Positions 1 to 10,256 of a stretch of 64,000 bases of DNA are shown here, in pieces. This DNA is from Flavitalea plasmicola. GTDB taxonomy: Bacteria > Bacteroidota > Bacteroidia > Chitinophagales > Chitinophagaceae. The notes beneath the pieces were generated by a model. It ran no database searches, was not told where the DNA came from, and saw nothing but the letters and a program-made list of their open reading frames with translations. The stretch is from NCBI RefSeq assembly GCF_030546645.1, contig NZ_JAUOTO010000007.1, positions 554,179-618,178 on the forward strand, read 5' to 3'. The stretch's first letter is position 1. Each line of letters starts with the position of its first letter. Position numbers and translations under genes: made by a program.

Positions 1-1267
1 GGTTGAAAATGACACTGGTAAAATGCAGCTTATCCGCTCGCAGAACGTATTTGTCCGTACGGATATGCGCAGGTTCCACTTTTCCTTTTCCCGTATCGCC
101 GCTCTCTTCAGCGCCTTCCGCCGCCTTCCCCCCGTCGTCCCCGATCTTATTCCTTCCCGGTCCCACCACTCTGATTCCCGGCTCTTCAGGTCCCGCTGTC
201 AAACGGACCGTGGCCTTGGATTTCTCGAATTGCAGCCGCATCGAAGTCATTACATCCTTTACCAGCACCTTCATATCGAACTCATCCTTCCTCAGCTCGA
301 TCTCCTGCCTTTCATAAAGCGACAGCTTCAGCACCTTATCCACCAGCAGGGACAACCGCTGCAGCTCATGCGTACTTATCTCCAGGTATTCCCTGGTACG
401 CACCGGATCCTTCAGGGCATCGAATTCCTTCAACGCCTCCACCGCCACACTCACCGTCGCAATAGGCGTCTTTAGCTCATGGGTGATATTGCTGATAAAA
501 TCATTCTTCAGCAGGATCAGCTTTTGCTGCCCCCGCCAGTTGCGGTAAAGTAAAAGGAAAGAAAAGATGGTGACTCCCACCAGCACCAGGGAGAACAACG
601 CCTGCGGACCCAGCCGCCGCGCCGTCAGCCAGAAAGTATCGCCCAGCCGCAGCTGATAGCTCATGGGATTGGCAAATCCAAGGATCACCCGCTGCTCCGC
701 ACTGTCCTGAAAAAAAATATTCTTCTTCCTGTCCACCGGACCCACCAGCACCGTGAAAGGCGTCCGGATACCTTCACGGTCCAGCACCTGTCTGAACTTT
801 GCGTCGATCTCCTTCACCGTAACAGAATCCTGCAGCGAATCCACTCCCGACAGGAAGTCGGCGACGCTTATTCCGGCGCCGCCTCCAGGACCGGACGCCC
901 GGTAGAATATCCGGTGCATACCTGAATCCGGCAGATCATCGACGCCCTCACTCGCCCCGGCCCTTCCACTGACGCTCACCACCACGGCACGACGTTTCTT
1001 CCCCGCACTGTCCATCGTCACCTTGTCCCGTATGACAGTCGCCATATTTTGCAGACCCGAAGGATCCGGCATGATATGGAAGGTAGTATCGAAATGCAGC
1101 TTGGTGGCCTGCAGCTTAAATAGGGTCTCCCGGAAAAGCAGCTGGGTACGCAGGGTCAGCACCTTGCTCTCCTCCGCATAGCTTTTTTTCAGCCAGTATG
1201 CCTGGAAAAGCACGATCGCAGCGATCGTGAGCACCATCAGCGTTATGGATATCCTGAGCTTGTTCAC
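1..1267 (-). CDS. Sensor histidine kinase, 3' end beyond the window
   Basis: Membrane-bound two-component sensor kinase. Reading the minus strand from a GTG at 1267 gives 422 codons without a stop to the window edge. Residues ~5-22 form a first membrane helix. A periplasmic sensor region of ~180 residues follows, then a second helix (ALFSLVLVGVTIFSFLLLY) and a phosphoacceptor H-box (FISNITHELKTPIATVSV). A Glu/Gly/Lys-rich insert of about 40 residues lies before the start of the N-box (FTSVIFN), where the window ends, so the ATPase half is not visible. GTG is preferred because it gives the positively charged MNKLRIS start; an ATG 11 codons inside would cut into the first helix. The gene diverges from the GLPGLI gene across a 149-bp region carrying TTAACC boxes. 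The partner response regulator would be expected just outside the window. Confidence 0.9.
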   Translation of the reverse strand, partial: MNKLRISITLMVLTIAAIVLFQAYWLKKSYAEESKVLTLRTQLLFRETLFKLQATKLHFDTTFHIMPDPSGLQNMATVIRDKVTMDSAGKKRRAVVVSVSGRAGASEGVDDLPDSGMHRIFYRASGPGGGAGISVADFLSGVDSLQDSVTVKEIDAKFRQVLDREGIRTPFTVLVGPVDRKKNIFFQDSAEQRVILGFANPMSYQLRLGDTFWLTARRLGPQALFSLVLVGVTIFSFLLLYRNWRGQQKLILLKNDFISNITHELKTPIATVSVAVEALKEFDALKDPVRTREYLEISTHELQRLSLLVDKVLKLSLYERQEIELRKDEFDMKVLVKDVMTSMRLQFEKSKATVRLTAGPEEPGIRVVGPGRNKIGDDGGKAAEGAEESGDTGKGKVEPAHIRTDKYVLRADKLHFTSVIFN

Positions 1268-1332
1268 GGGACAACGAACCTACGGTTCCTTTTGCTAAAA
1301 GTAGAAAAAAGGCGCTTGCCGCCGTCAAAGCA

Positions 1333-1398
1333 TTAACCTTAATTAACATTAAACCAATGGCCTTTAACCTCCTTTACCCCGTCCCAAAAATAGATTTG
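1333..1398 (+). promoter_or_regulatory. Promoter with three TTAACC-type boxes upstream of the GLPGLI gene
   Basis: The boxes are TTAACCTTAA at 1333, TTAACATTAA at 1343 and TTAACC at 1364, with start-to-start distances of 10 and 21. Exactly 21 bp then separates the last box from TAGATTTG at 1391-1398, which fits the Bacteroidota -7 consensus TAnnTTTG. Ten-bp direct repeats on one face of the helix are typical of OmpR-type response regulators. The same layout occurs upstream of the receptor gene at 10237. Binding by the partner of the kinase at 1-1267 is inference. Confidence 0.6.
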
Positions 1399-1416
1399 TG
1401 ACTTAAAACCACACTC

Positions 1417-2163
1417 ATGACCCCTGGTAAAAAATTACTGCTGACTGTCCTGTTCTTCCCCAGCCTCCTGGCCGCACACGCCCAGGTAAAAGAAGGCCGC
1501 GTCGTATATCAGCGGAAAGTGAACATGCACCGCCGCCTGGAAGACCCCAGCATGAAAAGCATGGTGCCGGAATTCAGTATCTCCAAAGTGGAGCTGCTCT
1601 TTTCCTCGGATCAATCCCTCTGGCGCAATATCAAGGAAGAAGAGGACATCCGCGACCAGGCAGGACAGGACAACAACGGCCCCATGATCCGTATGCGCTT
1701 CGGCGGCGGCGACGACCAGACATACAAAAATTACAGCGAAGAAAAAATGATCCAGCAGCGGGAGATGGGCCCCAAAAAATACATTTTTGAAGACAGCTTC
1801 CCCCGCCAAACCTGGAAGCTGGAGGCCGACACCCAGACCATCCATGGCCATCTCTGCAAGAAAGCCGCCTGCAAGGGTCAGCAAGGCAACGCCATCGTCG
1901 CCTGGTACGCCGAAGACCTGCAGTCACCCTCCGGCCCCGAAGTCTACGGCGGCCTGCCCGGCCTGATCCTTCAGCTTGACAGCAATGACGGAGAAATGGT
2001 CTACACGGCCGTGGAGATCAGCGGCACATTCGACCGCAAGCTGGTGCAGGCGCCTACCGATGGTAAAAAGATCACCCGCGCAGCTTTCAAAAAAATGATG
2101 GAAGAGCAGTTCGGCGATGGCGGACCCGGCGGCAGGCCCACTATCCGCATCATCCGGCAATAA
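1417..2163 (+). CDS. GLPGLI family secreted protein
   Basis: A 248-residue exported protein of the GLPGLI family, found in Bacteroidota and often encoded beside TonB-dependent receptors; its molecular role is not established. Residues 1-22 form a signal peptide (positive start, LLLTVLFFPSLLAAHA core, cleavage before QVKEG). The family signature GGLPGLIL is at residues 178-185, preceded by the WYAEDLQSPSGPEVY stretch typical of the family. The C-terminus is Gly/Pro-rich. It diverges from the histidine kinase and ends 2 bp before the stop of the convergent permease gene. Its promoter carries the same box arrangement as the receptor at 7367-10237, so the two are probably co-regulated. Confidence 0.9.
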   Translation: MTPGKKLLLTVLFFPSLLAAHAQVKEGRVVYQRKVNMHRRLEDPSMKSMVPEFSISKVELLFSSDQSLWRNIKEEEDIRDQAGQDNNGPMIRMRFGGGDDQTYKNYSEEKMIQQREMGPKKYIFEDSFPRQTWKLEADTQTIHGHLCKKAACKGQQGNAIVAWYAEDLQSPSGPEVYGGLPGLILQLDSNDGEMVYTAVEISGTFDRKLVQAPTDGKKITRAAFKKMMEEQFGDGGPGGRPTIRIIRQ

Positions 2164-2165
2164 AG

Positions 2166-4622
2166 CTACTCTGTCCGCAGGCTGTCCACGGGATTGGCGA
2201 CAGCCGCCTTGAAAGCCTGGAAGCTCACCGTCAACAGCGCTATCAGTACAGTAGCGATTCCCGCCACCCCGAACACCCACCAGGACAGCGGTGTGCGGTA
2301 GGCAAAATCCTGCAGCCACTGATGCATAAAATACCAGGAGACAGGGGCGGCAATGATAAAGGCGATAATTACCAGGACGACAAAATCCCTGTTCAGCAGG
2401 ACGGCAATATCCGAAACGCTCGCCCCCAGCACCTTGCGGATACCTATCTCTTTCGTCCTCCTTTGGGCAGTGAACATCCCCAGCCCGAAGAGGCCCATGC
2501 AGGAAATAAAAATGGTGATGCTCATCGCCACATTGATCAGCCAGGCGGTATTTTCCTCCTGGCCATAAAGAAAGGCGATCGACTCGTTCAGAAAACTATA
2601 CCGAAAATCATCCGATGGAAATACTTTTTTCCATTCCTTCTCCATGCCGGCCAACAGCGCTTTTACATCCTTCGAATTCCTTTCAGCCGTCGTTAGCTTT
2701 ATAGCCAGACTATGCTGCTCTTCTGGCATATTTCCAACAACGGCGGCCTGAATGGCGTCATGGAACGACCCCTGGTAAAAATCAGCGATAACGCCCACGA
2801 TGGGATAGGACCTGTCTCCCACATTCAGTCGTTTACCCAGCGCTTCCGCGGGATGCTTAAAACCCAGCGTCTTGGTCAGCGTTTCATTCACGACAAATTC
2901 TTTCAGGCTATCGCTATGCAAAAGGTTCCTGCCGGCAATTAATCTCATCTTATAAAAAGGGATATAGCCCTCGTTACCGGATTCTCCCACAGCCTCAAAT
3001 TTTACTTCCCTTATATCCTTATAGGTCAGGCCCATGGTCATTTTCGCAAAACCCATGGGTGCATTTCCCTGTGACACGATCTTATCGATGCCTTTCAGCT
3101 TCTGAATATTCGCTGCAAACATTTTCAGCCTGCCCTGCTTGTCGCCCCATTTATTAATGGTAATGATCGCATCCGTGTTAAACCCCTTATCCGCATTCTT
3201 CATGAAATTCATTTGCTTGCCGATGGTCAGCGCGGCTATAATGAAGATCAGGGATATAGTGAACTGAAATACGATCAACGCCTTCCGCAGTCCGACCCTT
3301 TCCGTCCCCTTATGCATTCCCGCCCCTTTCAGGCTCAGCAAGGGCAAATAAGAGGACAAAACCCTGGCAGGATAGAAGCCTGCCATAAGAGCAGTCGCCC
3401 CAGTGATGATCAGCAGGAACAATAATGTGTTTGTCTGGAAAGGATGAAAGCTCACTCCTTCAGGGACAAAATCCTTAAAAGCATGCAGCACAGGCTTCAC
3501 CAGCATTACAGACAGCAGCACGGCAAAAATGGTAAGAACCAGGGTCTCCGCAAGAAATTGGAAAATGATATTTTTTCTCCGGCTGCCCAGCACCTTCCGC
3601 ACCCCTACCTCCTTGGCCCGTTGGATGGATTGGGCCGTGGATAAATTGATAAAGTTCACTACCGCGATGACCAGGATAAAAAGTGCCACTCCCATCAACA
3701 TGTACAAGGTGGGCAGATACGGCTTGCGAAAATCATCTCCATCATCCCCCCGGTGGAAGGCCCTGGAAAAATGAATATCCGACAAAGGCTGCAGCCACAG
3801 GCTTATTTTCGGACCCTGACCAGGGAAATGATCTTTTACATACGCATTCATGCGGGCATTCACCGTTGCCGCCTTCGTACCCTTTGCCAGCCTGACAAAC
3901 GCCATGGAAGAGTGGATCCTCAGGCTGCTCCAATCTTCCGTAGGGATCCGGGCCCTTAAAAAACTATGCGTGGCCGTCCCGATGGAAATAAAATCCGTAT
4001 AGCCAAAGTCGGTATTCCCGGCCCAGTCATTCACCACGCCGGCTACTGTCACCTGCAACGAGTCGTCATAGATCACCGTTTTCCCGACAATCTTCTCCGG
4101 AGACAGGTCCCCGAAATATTTTTCCGCCCTTTTTTTGGACAGCACCACCGTGAAAGGGTGATTCAGCACTGCCGCATCGCCCGCCAACCATTGATAGTGA
4201 AAAACTTCGAAATAGGAAGGATTAGTGATGATCGTGGTGGCCGCATACGAGCCCGCGATGCGGTTGTCGAATCTTTTCGGAGGGTTTTTGCCATCCGGAA
4301 TGCTCACGCCCGCCGGATAGTCGTAAAAAGCCGCCTTTGCCTCGAAGCCCGGGATCTGCGTTTCAAGCCCCCCCATGCCCATGTCGCCGAGCACCGAATT
4401 CAGAAAAAATGTATTGCCATCGGGCATTTTCGCCTCCCCCGCGATACGGTAGATCCTGTCGCCATCCGGGTGGTCCCGGTCGAAGCTGAACTCATAAGCC
4501 GTTACCAGGTAGATCACCATGCAGGCACAGATCCCTAAAGCCAGCCCTGTGACATTGATGGCAGTATAAACTTTATGCCGGCTGATATTGCGCCAGGCGA
4601 TCCTGAAGTAATTTTTAATCAT
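2166..4622 (-). CDS. FtsX/MacB-type ABC transporter permease, 818 aa
   Basis: Inner-membrane permease of the large Bacteroidota FtsX-like class, built as two MacB_PCD-FtsX modules in one chain. The start MIKNYFRIAWRNISRHK and first helix (residues ~20-42) are followed by a periplasmic domain to ~285, a three-helix FtsX block containing AKEVGVRKVLGSRR, and a second helix-plus-periplasmic module. A last FtsX block contains RTKEIGIRKVLGAS near residue 730. These proteins normally work with a separate LolD/MacB-like ATPase in efflux or envelope signalling; no ATPase gene is in the window. It lies 162 bp downstream of a paralogue of almost equal length, so the pair probably arose by tandem duplication. 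Confidence 0.9.
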   Translation of the reverse strand: MIKNYFRIAWRNISRHKVYTAINVTGLALGICACMVIYLVTAYEFSFDRDHPDGDRIYRIAGEAKMPDGNTFFLNSVLGDMGMGGLETQIPGFEAKAAFYDYPAGVSIPDGKNPPKRFDNRIAGSYAATTIITNPSYFEVFHYQWLAGDAAVLNHPFTVVLSKKRAEKYFGDLSPEKIVGKTVIYDDSLQVTVAGVVNDWAGNTDFGYTDFISIGTATHSFLRARIPTEDWSSLRIHSSMAFVRLAKGTKAATVNARMNAYVKDHFPGQGPKISLWLQPLSDIHFSRAFHRGDDGDDFRKPYLPTLYMLMGVALFILVIAVVNFINLSTAQSIQRAKEVGVRKVLGSRRKNIIFQFLAETLVLTIFAVLLSVMLVKPVLHAFKDFVPEGVSFHPFQTNTLLFLLIITGATALMAGFYPARVLSSYLPLLSLKGAGMHKGTERVGLRKALIVFQFTISLIFIIAALTIGKQMNFMKNADKGFNTDAIITINKWGDKQGRLKMFAANIQKLKGIDKIVSQGNAPMGFAKMTMGLTYKDIREVKFEAVGESGNEGYIPFYKMRLIAGRNLLHSDSLKEFVVNETLTKTLGFKHPAEALGKRLNVGDRSYPIVGVIADFYQGSFHDAIQAAVVGNMPEEQHSLAIKLTTAERNSKDVKALLAGMEKEWKKVFPSDDFRYSFLNESIAFLYGQEENTAWLINVAMSITIFISCMGLFGLGMFTAQRRTKEIGIRKVLGASVSDIAVLLNRDFVVLVIIAFIIAAPVSWYFMHQWLQDFAYRTPLSWWVFGVAGIATVLIALLTVSFQAFKAAVANPVDSLRTE

Positions 4623-4784
4623 AGTAGTGGGCTCCCTGCCCAGGTCCCACGAAAAAAATGCCGGATTGGTAGCATCTTGTCCGTCAATGAAATGTGCCGG
4701 ATCAAATCAAAATACCTGTCCGCTGGCGATACACTGGCTGTCCGGCTCCCATCATACCAACTAATGAAGACGCCTGCCCGGTCC

Positions 4785-7253
4785 CTACTCCGTGCGCAGA
4801 CTGTCCACCGGATTGGCCACAGCCGCTTTCAACGCCTGGAAGCCAACGGTCAGCAATGCGATCGCAAGCGCCGACAGACCAGCCACGGCAAAGATCCACC
4901 AGGACATCGACGTCCGGTAGGCAAAGTCCTGCAGCCACCGGTGCATGAAATACCAGGAAACAGGGGCGGCAATAATAAAGGCAATAAGTACGAGGATCAC
5001 AAAATCCCGGTTCAGCATAAGGGCAATATCCGCCACGCTTGCTCCCAGCACCTTGCGGATGCCGATCTCCTTTGTCCTCCTTTCAGCCGTGAACATCCCC
5101 AGGCCGAAAAGGCCCATACAGGAAATAAAAATGGTGATGCCCATGGCCACATTGGTCAGCCATGCCGTCTTTTCTTCCTGCCCATATAAAAAAGCGATCG
5201 ATTCGTTCAGAAAGCTGCACTGAAAAGCTTCCTCCGGGAACAGCTGCTTCCATTCCCGCTCCAGGCCGGATAAAACAGCCTTGACGTCCATGGCATTTCT
5301 ATCGGATGCCGTCAGCCTGATGGCGACACCGCGTACAAATGCAGGCGCGTGCCCGATCACCACAGGTGCAATGGCATCATGTAGGAACCGCTGATGAAAA
5401 TCCGCCACGACGCCTACGATCCGGTGCGTTTTGTGACCTCCATCGGAATGCAGCAGCTGGCCCACGGCATCCTGCGGCCGCCGGAAACCAATGATCCTTG
5501 TCAGCGTTTCATTGACCACCACTTCCTTCAGGCTGTCGTCATCCGGGAGATTGCTGCCGGCGATCAGCTTCATCCGGTAAAAAGGAATATACCCTTTCTC
5601 ACTGGCCTCCAGGATCGGTTCCACCTCCATTTTCTCCTTTCCGTTATAGCTCATATGCATGATCAATACCCTGTCATGGGTCATGGGGGCATTGCCCTGC
5701 AGGAGTACCTGGTCCACCCCTTTCAGCTGCCGTATGCGTTGTGCCAGCACGGCGAGCTGCCCATACTTACCAAACCCGGCATCGATCGTAATGATCGCAT
5801 GCGGGCTGAATCCCATGTCGGCGCGCTTCATAAAATTAATTTGCTTGCCAATGGTCATGGCCGCAACAATGAATAGAAGGGAAATGGTGAACTGAAATAC
5901 GATCATGCTCTTTCGTAGTCCTATTCTCTCTCTGCTTCCTCCCGGACCAACGCCCTTCAGCGTGAGCGCCGGCAGGCAGGAAGCCAGCACCCTGGCCGGA
6001 TAAAAACCCGCCAATAAGGTAGTCGCTGTCACCGTCACCAGGAGAAAAAGCAGCGTCCTCATCTGGAAAGGATAAAAGACCAATCCTTCCGGGATAAAAT
6101 CCCTGAAAGCGTGAAACACCGGAATGACCAATGCAACGGAGACCCCTGCAGCGAAAAGCGTGACGATAAATGTCTCCGCCAGGAATTGGAAAATGATATG
6201 GCGCCTCCTGCCACCCAGCACCTTTCTCACGCCGACCTCCTTCGCCCGGTGGATGGCCACAGCCGTGGACAGATTGATAAAATTCACTGCCGCCAGCAGC
6301 AGGATAAAGATGGCAACGCCCGTCAGCACATACAACGTCGGCCGGTACGCCTTGCGAAAAGCGTCTCCGTCATTGGGACGGTGAAAGTCCCTGGTGAAAT
6401 GAATGTCGGACAATGGCTGCAGCCACATATGGACGGAAGCGACCATGGTGCCGTAATCCGCTTTTTGTTTTATATAGGCCGCTATCCGTTGATTCACCGA
6501 CTCCACCGGCGTCCCCTTCGACAGCCTGACAAAGGCCATGGCCGAATCACTGCACACATCGGTCCAGCGCTCGGAAGCAATCACACTTCTTAAAGCGCTA
6601 TGCGCGGCTGTCCGGAGAGAGATAAAATCCGTATAACCAAGATCTGTGAGCCCAGGCCAGTCCGCTACAATGCCGGATACGGTCACCTGCAGGCTGTCGC
6701 CATAGATCACCTTTCGTCCCATCATCTGGCCGATCGGGACATCTCCAAAATATTGCCGGGCCCTTTTTTGCGACAGCACTACCTTAAACGGCTCGTTCAG
6801 CGACGCCGGGTTCCCCGCCAGCCAGTCATATCTGAATATATCGAAATAGGAAGGAGAGGTGATGATGGTGGCAGGCGAAGAGGTGCCCGCCATCCTGCCA
6901 TCGAATTTTTTGAGCGGGTTGTTCCCATCGGGGATCCGCGCCGCCGCGCCATAGCTGCGAAAAGCGGCTTTTGCTTCAAAACCAGGCAGCTCGTTCTCAT
7001 ATCCGGCGGGTAAATTATAATAGGGGGAATTGAGATGCATTTCCTTGCCCCCGCGCAGCCGGATATCCGATATGACACGGTAGATCCGATCTCCCTCCTG
7101 ATGGTTCCTGTCGTAGCTGAATTCATGGTCCGTTATCAAAAAGACCACAATACAGGTGCAGATCCCCAGCGCAAGTCCCGTCACATTGATGACAGTATAG
7201 ATCTTATGCCGGCTGATCTTGCGCCAGGCGATCTTGAAATAATGCTTGAGCAT
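4785..7253 (-). CDS. FtsX/MacB-type ABC transporter permease, 822 aa (tandem paralogue)
   Basis: Second copy of the double MacB_PCD-FtsX permease. It starts MLKHYFKIAWRKISRHK and has the same signatures: AKEVGVRKVLGGRR in the first FtsX block and RTKEIGIRKVLGAS in the second. Its ending, LKAAVANPVDSLRTE, is almost identical to that of the downstream copy (FKAAVANPVDSLRTE). The periplasmic parts differ most, as expected if the two copies respond to or export different compounds. It is probably the first gene of a two-permease unit. No ATPase subunit or membrane-fusion protein lies next to it. The upstream 113 bp shows no TTAACC boxes, so it is not obviously part of the receptor/GLPGLI regulon. 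Confidence 0.9.
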   Translation of the reverse strand: MLKHYFKIAWRKISRHKIYTVINVTGLALGICTCIVVFLITDHEFSYDRNHQEGDRIYRVISDIRLRGGKEMHLNSPYYNLPAGYENELPGFEAKAAFRSYGAAARIPDGNNPLKKFDGRMAGTSSPATIITSPSYFDIFRYDWLAGNPASLNEPFKVVLSQKRARQYFGDVPIGQMMGRKVIYGDSLQVTVSGIVADWPGLTDLGYTDFISLRTAAHSALRSVIASERWTDVCSDSAMAFVRLSKGTPVESVNQRIAAYIKQKADYGTMVASVHMWLQPLSDIHFTRDFHRPNDGDAFRKAYRPTLYVLTGVAIFILLLAAVNFINLSTAVAIHRAKEVGVRKVLGGRRRHIIFQFLAETFIVTLFAAGVSVALVIPVFHAFRDFIPEGLVFYPFQMRTLLFLLVTVTATTLLAGFYPARVLASCLPALTLKGVGPGGSRERIGLRKSMIVFQFTISLLFIVAAMTIGKQINFMKRADMGFSPHAIITIDAGFGKYGQLAVLAQRIRQLKGVDQVLLQGNAPMTHDRVLIMHMSYNGKEKMEVEPILEASEKGYIPFYRMKLIAGSNLPDDDSLKEVVVNETLTRIIGFRRPQDAVGQLLHSDGGHKTHRIVGVVADFHQRFLHDAIAPVVIGHAPAFVRGVAIRLTASDRNAMDVKAVLSGLEREWKQLFPEEAFQCSFLNESIAFLYGQEEKTAWLTNVAMGITIFISCMGLFGLGMFTAERRTKEIGIRKVLGASVADIALMLNRDFVILVLIAFIIAAPVSWYFMHRWLQDFAYRTSMSWWIFAVAGLSALAIALLTVGFQALKAAVANPVDSLRTE

Positions 7254-7366
7254 AATAGCAGGTTGTACCCTGAAATTACGCGAATATTTCTTCCCCGGTC
7301 ACTGGACATCCCTTGACTTACATCTTCCACCTCCCATCTTCTCCGGACTTATTCCCCCTGTCACTC

Positions 7367-10237
7367 CTACCTTACGAACTTAATATCCGGCCCCATTCTC
7401 TCCATCCCGCCCTTCACCGCCTTCCCCGCAAACCGGCTGATACTATATGTAAAGCTCAGCAGCCAATACCTGTTCAGCACCTGGTAGGACACGTCGTCAA
7501 TGTAGTTCTGGCTCGTATTCCTGGAGAATCCCGTATTCTGCCGGAGGATATCGAACGCCTGCAGCCGGAACATCCCCCGCTTATGCTTACCCACCTGCGC
7601 AGCCGCCCCCGCATTCCACACCAGCGGGCTGCTGTTATAGCCCGCCGGCAAACCGCTGCGATGCGTGTAGTCGAGGTCACTGGCAAGACTGAACACTTTC
7701 GTCAGGTACCAGTTAAAGTCCAGCGTATAGGTCTCCGTCCAGTAATGCTGGTTTTGCCCCGGCTGCAGCGAATACCGGGCATCATTGTATTCCACCCTGG
7801 CGCCCCCGCTGATATCCAGCAGCCCCTTATAGGAAAATTGCAGATCCGCGCCCTGCCCCACCGTCCAGGTATTCCCGTTGTTCCGCGCTCCGTTCACCAG
7901 GCTCGCGTTATGATCATAGCTCAGGTCGCTTTTCAGGTTCACCGTGCTCCGGATGGAACGTAGGGGAAAGTCCCAGGATATAAAGCCATTCACCTGGTAA
8001 AGCCCATCCAGGTTCACAGGCCGGGAAGTGCGAACGCCAACACTGTCGAGCTCGTCGTCATTCACGATCCGGTGCCTGATCCCGTTGTAGCCCAGCATGG
8101 CGATAAAGCTGGTGCGCCGGAAAGGGTCAAAAGAGCCATAGTTCAGCCGCAATGAATGATAATACTCCTGCAACAAGCCCGGGTTGCCCGCCTTGATATT
8201 CAATGGATCGGAATTGTCCGGCACAGGCTGCAGCTGGGTCAGGGACGGCTGGTTGGTATAGGTAATATATTGCAGGTGCAGATGCTGATATTTCGTGATC
8301 TCATACTGCAGCAGCGCGTTCGGCAACACATTCCGGAAAGACTGCCGCAACAGGCTATCCTTGGCGATATACCCAAAGCTGTTCACGGACGCGGCCTGCT
8401 GCAGCGTGGCGCCCAACGCAAAATTAAAACCGGTCCGCTGATGCCGGAAAGCCAGCCCCTCCCGGTGATAGGTGTACGTATTCCGCAGGTCGTTCGTCTG
8501 CTGTTGGTTGGGCTGCGTAAATTTACCGTTGAGGTCCGCGTCAAAGGTTTGCTTGGCTGTCAGGTTATGGCTTTGATAAAAGCTATAGTTCGCCTCCAGC
8601 AGGGATCTTTTCGACAATGGCTCCGTATAGCTGAGGACAACGCCATAATTATTGCCGTGACCCGACAGATCATATACCTGGTTCAACGTATCCGCTCCGC
8701 CTGCCTTGTAAAAGTGATTGACGGAATACAGCTTTCCGCCGCCCGAATTGTCGCTGAGCCCAAAGGAAAGGTTCGCCGAGAAGGTCCGGCCCTTCCTGGC
8801 AAATCGATGGCGCAGCAGCGCAGTGCTATTCCAGTTATACCCGCTGTTATTCGCCAGCGTATTGGATGCGCTGGTATTCAGCAGCTCGTTGCCATCCCGG
8901 GACCTGGAGCTGTCAATGGCCGAAGACAGGCTGTTGCTGCGCTGATAGGTAAATGCGCTGGTAAACTTCACCGAGTTGAAACTGTCCAGCCGGATGTCGG
9001 AAAAGACATTGAGCCGCTGGTTCTCATTGCTCCGGTCTGTAACACCGGCATGGTCCTGGTTGTAGCTGTTTTGCGGCGACAGGTATTGTTTCGCTTCCTT
9101 TTGCCGTACCTTGTCGTCTGCCCGGTTGAAAAAATAATTGCCGCCGGCTTCCGCCCCGCCCCGCCAGGAATCGGAAAAATTTAGTCCCCCGGCCTTAGTG
9201 GTGGTAATTGCCTGGCTGCTTTGTGCCAGGTCCTGCAGCGGAACGCCCGAGCCGCCGTCCAACAAGGTCCTGCCGCCACCGCCTCCCATGCCGCCGCCTA
9301 TACCGCCCCCGTTGTTGAAACCCAGCACATCCAGGAAAGAAAAACCCTGCTTATTCGTGTTGTTCCACATACCCAGCGCCGAGAGCTGACGGTTCTCCTG
9401 GAATTGATTCAGGTTGAACTTTGCTTCCCACCGGCTATCCCGGACAGCATCATCCCCAAAACCTCCCGCGGCATTCCCCGCATCCCGGCCACCCCCTGCC
9501 GTCAGTTTCCCGAACAAGCCATGTTTCCTGTCCTTCTTGATCGTCAGGTTGATCGTCTTCTGGCTATTGCCGTCGTCAAACCCCGTGAACTGGCTCTGGT
9601 CCGACTTCTTATCGAACACCTGGACCTTGTCCACCGCATCCGCCGGAAGATTCTTCGACGCGATCTTCGGATCATTGCCAAAGAATTCTTTCCCATCCAC
9701 CAGCACTTTTTTCACCTGCTCCCCGCCCGCCTTGATATTTCCATTCTTATCCACCTGCACGCCCGGCAGCTTCTTCAACAGATCCTCCACCACTGCATTC
9801 GGCTTGACATGGAACGACCCCGCATTATATTCGATGGTATCATGCCGCATCGACACCGGCGGCGCTTCCTGCTGTACCGTGACAGCATCCAACGTACTAC
9901 TCTTGTCCGTAAGGACGATCTCCCCCAGCGCCACCTCCTTCGCCTGCTCCGTAATCTCAAAATTCCGGCTCGCCGGCCGGTAGCCTACATGCGAGATCAA
10001 TAGCCGGTAAGCCCCCCTGCGCAGCCTCGATACCTCGAAACCGCCGGACGCCGAACTCCGGCCAAAGCCCGCCAGCGAAGAATCCCGCACATCCAACACC
10101 GTCACCGTGGCATCGCCGACAGGCACATGCGCAGCCGTGTCTTTCAACGTGCCCCGCACACTACCATCAGCCTGGCCCAAAGCCGGCAGACCCGCCATAA
10201 TACATAATAAAAAAGGTAAAAGGTAAAGGTGGTTCAT
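7367..10237 (-). CDS. TonB-dependent receptor, outer-membrane beta-barrel family, 956 aa
   Basis: Outer-membrane TonB-dependent receptor of the OMP_b-brl_2 type. Residues 1-22 are a signal peptide, and ~26-110 form a carboxypeptidase-regulatory-like domain. The plug (~130-235) contains the family stretch LLKKLPGVQVDKNG and VLVDGKEFFGNDP; the rest is the beta-barrel. A Gly-rich loop (residues ~308-331) is probably extracellular. Barrels of this family are often linked to small hydrophobic ligands or peptides rather than the glycan-type SusC substrates, and no SusD partner is present. The promoter has the same three TTAACC boxes as the GLPGLI gene. The ligand cannot be read from sequence. Confidence 0.92.
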   Translation of the reverse strand: MNHLYLLPFLLCIMAGLPALGQADGSVRGTLKDTAAHVPVGDATVTVLDVRDSSLAGFGRSSASGGFEVSRLRRGAYRLLISHVGYRPASRNFEITEQAKEVALGEIVLTDKSSTLDAVTVQQEAPPVSMRHDTIEYNAGSFHVKPNAVVEDLLKKLPGVQVDKNGNIKAGGEQVKKVLVDGKEFFGNDPKIASKNLPADAVDKVQVFDKKSDQSQFTGFDDGNSQKTINLTIKKDRKHGLFGKLTAGGGRDAGNAAGGFGDDAVRDSRWEAKFNLNQFQENRQLSALGMWNNTNKQGFSFLDVLGFNNGGGIGGGMGGGGGRTLLDGGSGVPLQDLAQSSQAITTTKAGGLNFSDSWRGGAEAGGNYFFNRADDKVRQKEAKQYLSPQNSYNQDHAGVTDRSNENQRLNVFSDIRLDSFNSVKFTSAFTYQRSNSLSSAIDSSRSRDGNELLNTSASNTLANNSGYNWNSTALLRHRFARKGRTFSANLSFGLSDNSGGGKLYSVNHFYKAGGADTLNQVYDLSGHGNNYGVVLSYTEPLSKRSLLEANYSFYQSHNLTAKQTFDADLNGKFTQPNQQQTNDLRNTYTYHREGLAFRHQRTGFNFALGATLQQAASVNSFGYIAKDSLLRQSFRNVLPNALLQYEITKYQHLHLQYITYTNQPSLTQLQPVPDNSDPLNIKAGNPGLLQEYYHSLRLNYGSFDPFRRTSFIAMLGYNGIRHRIVNDDELDSVGVRTSRPVNLDGLYQVNGFISWDFPLRSIRSTVNLKSDLSYDHNASLVNGARNNGNTWTVGQGADLQFSYKGLLDISGGARVEYNDARYSLQPGQNQHYWTETYTLDFNWYLTKVFSLASDLDYTHRSGLPAGYNSSPLVWNAGAAAQVGKHKRGMFRLQAFDILRQNTGFSRNTSQNYIDDVSYQVLNRYWLLSFTYSISRFAGKAVKGGMERMGPDIKFVR

Positions 10238-10256
10238 ATCGTTGCCGTATAAGCAA

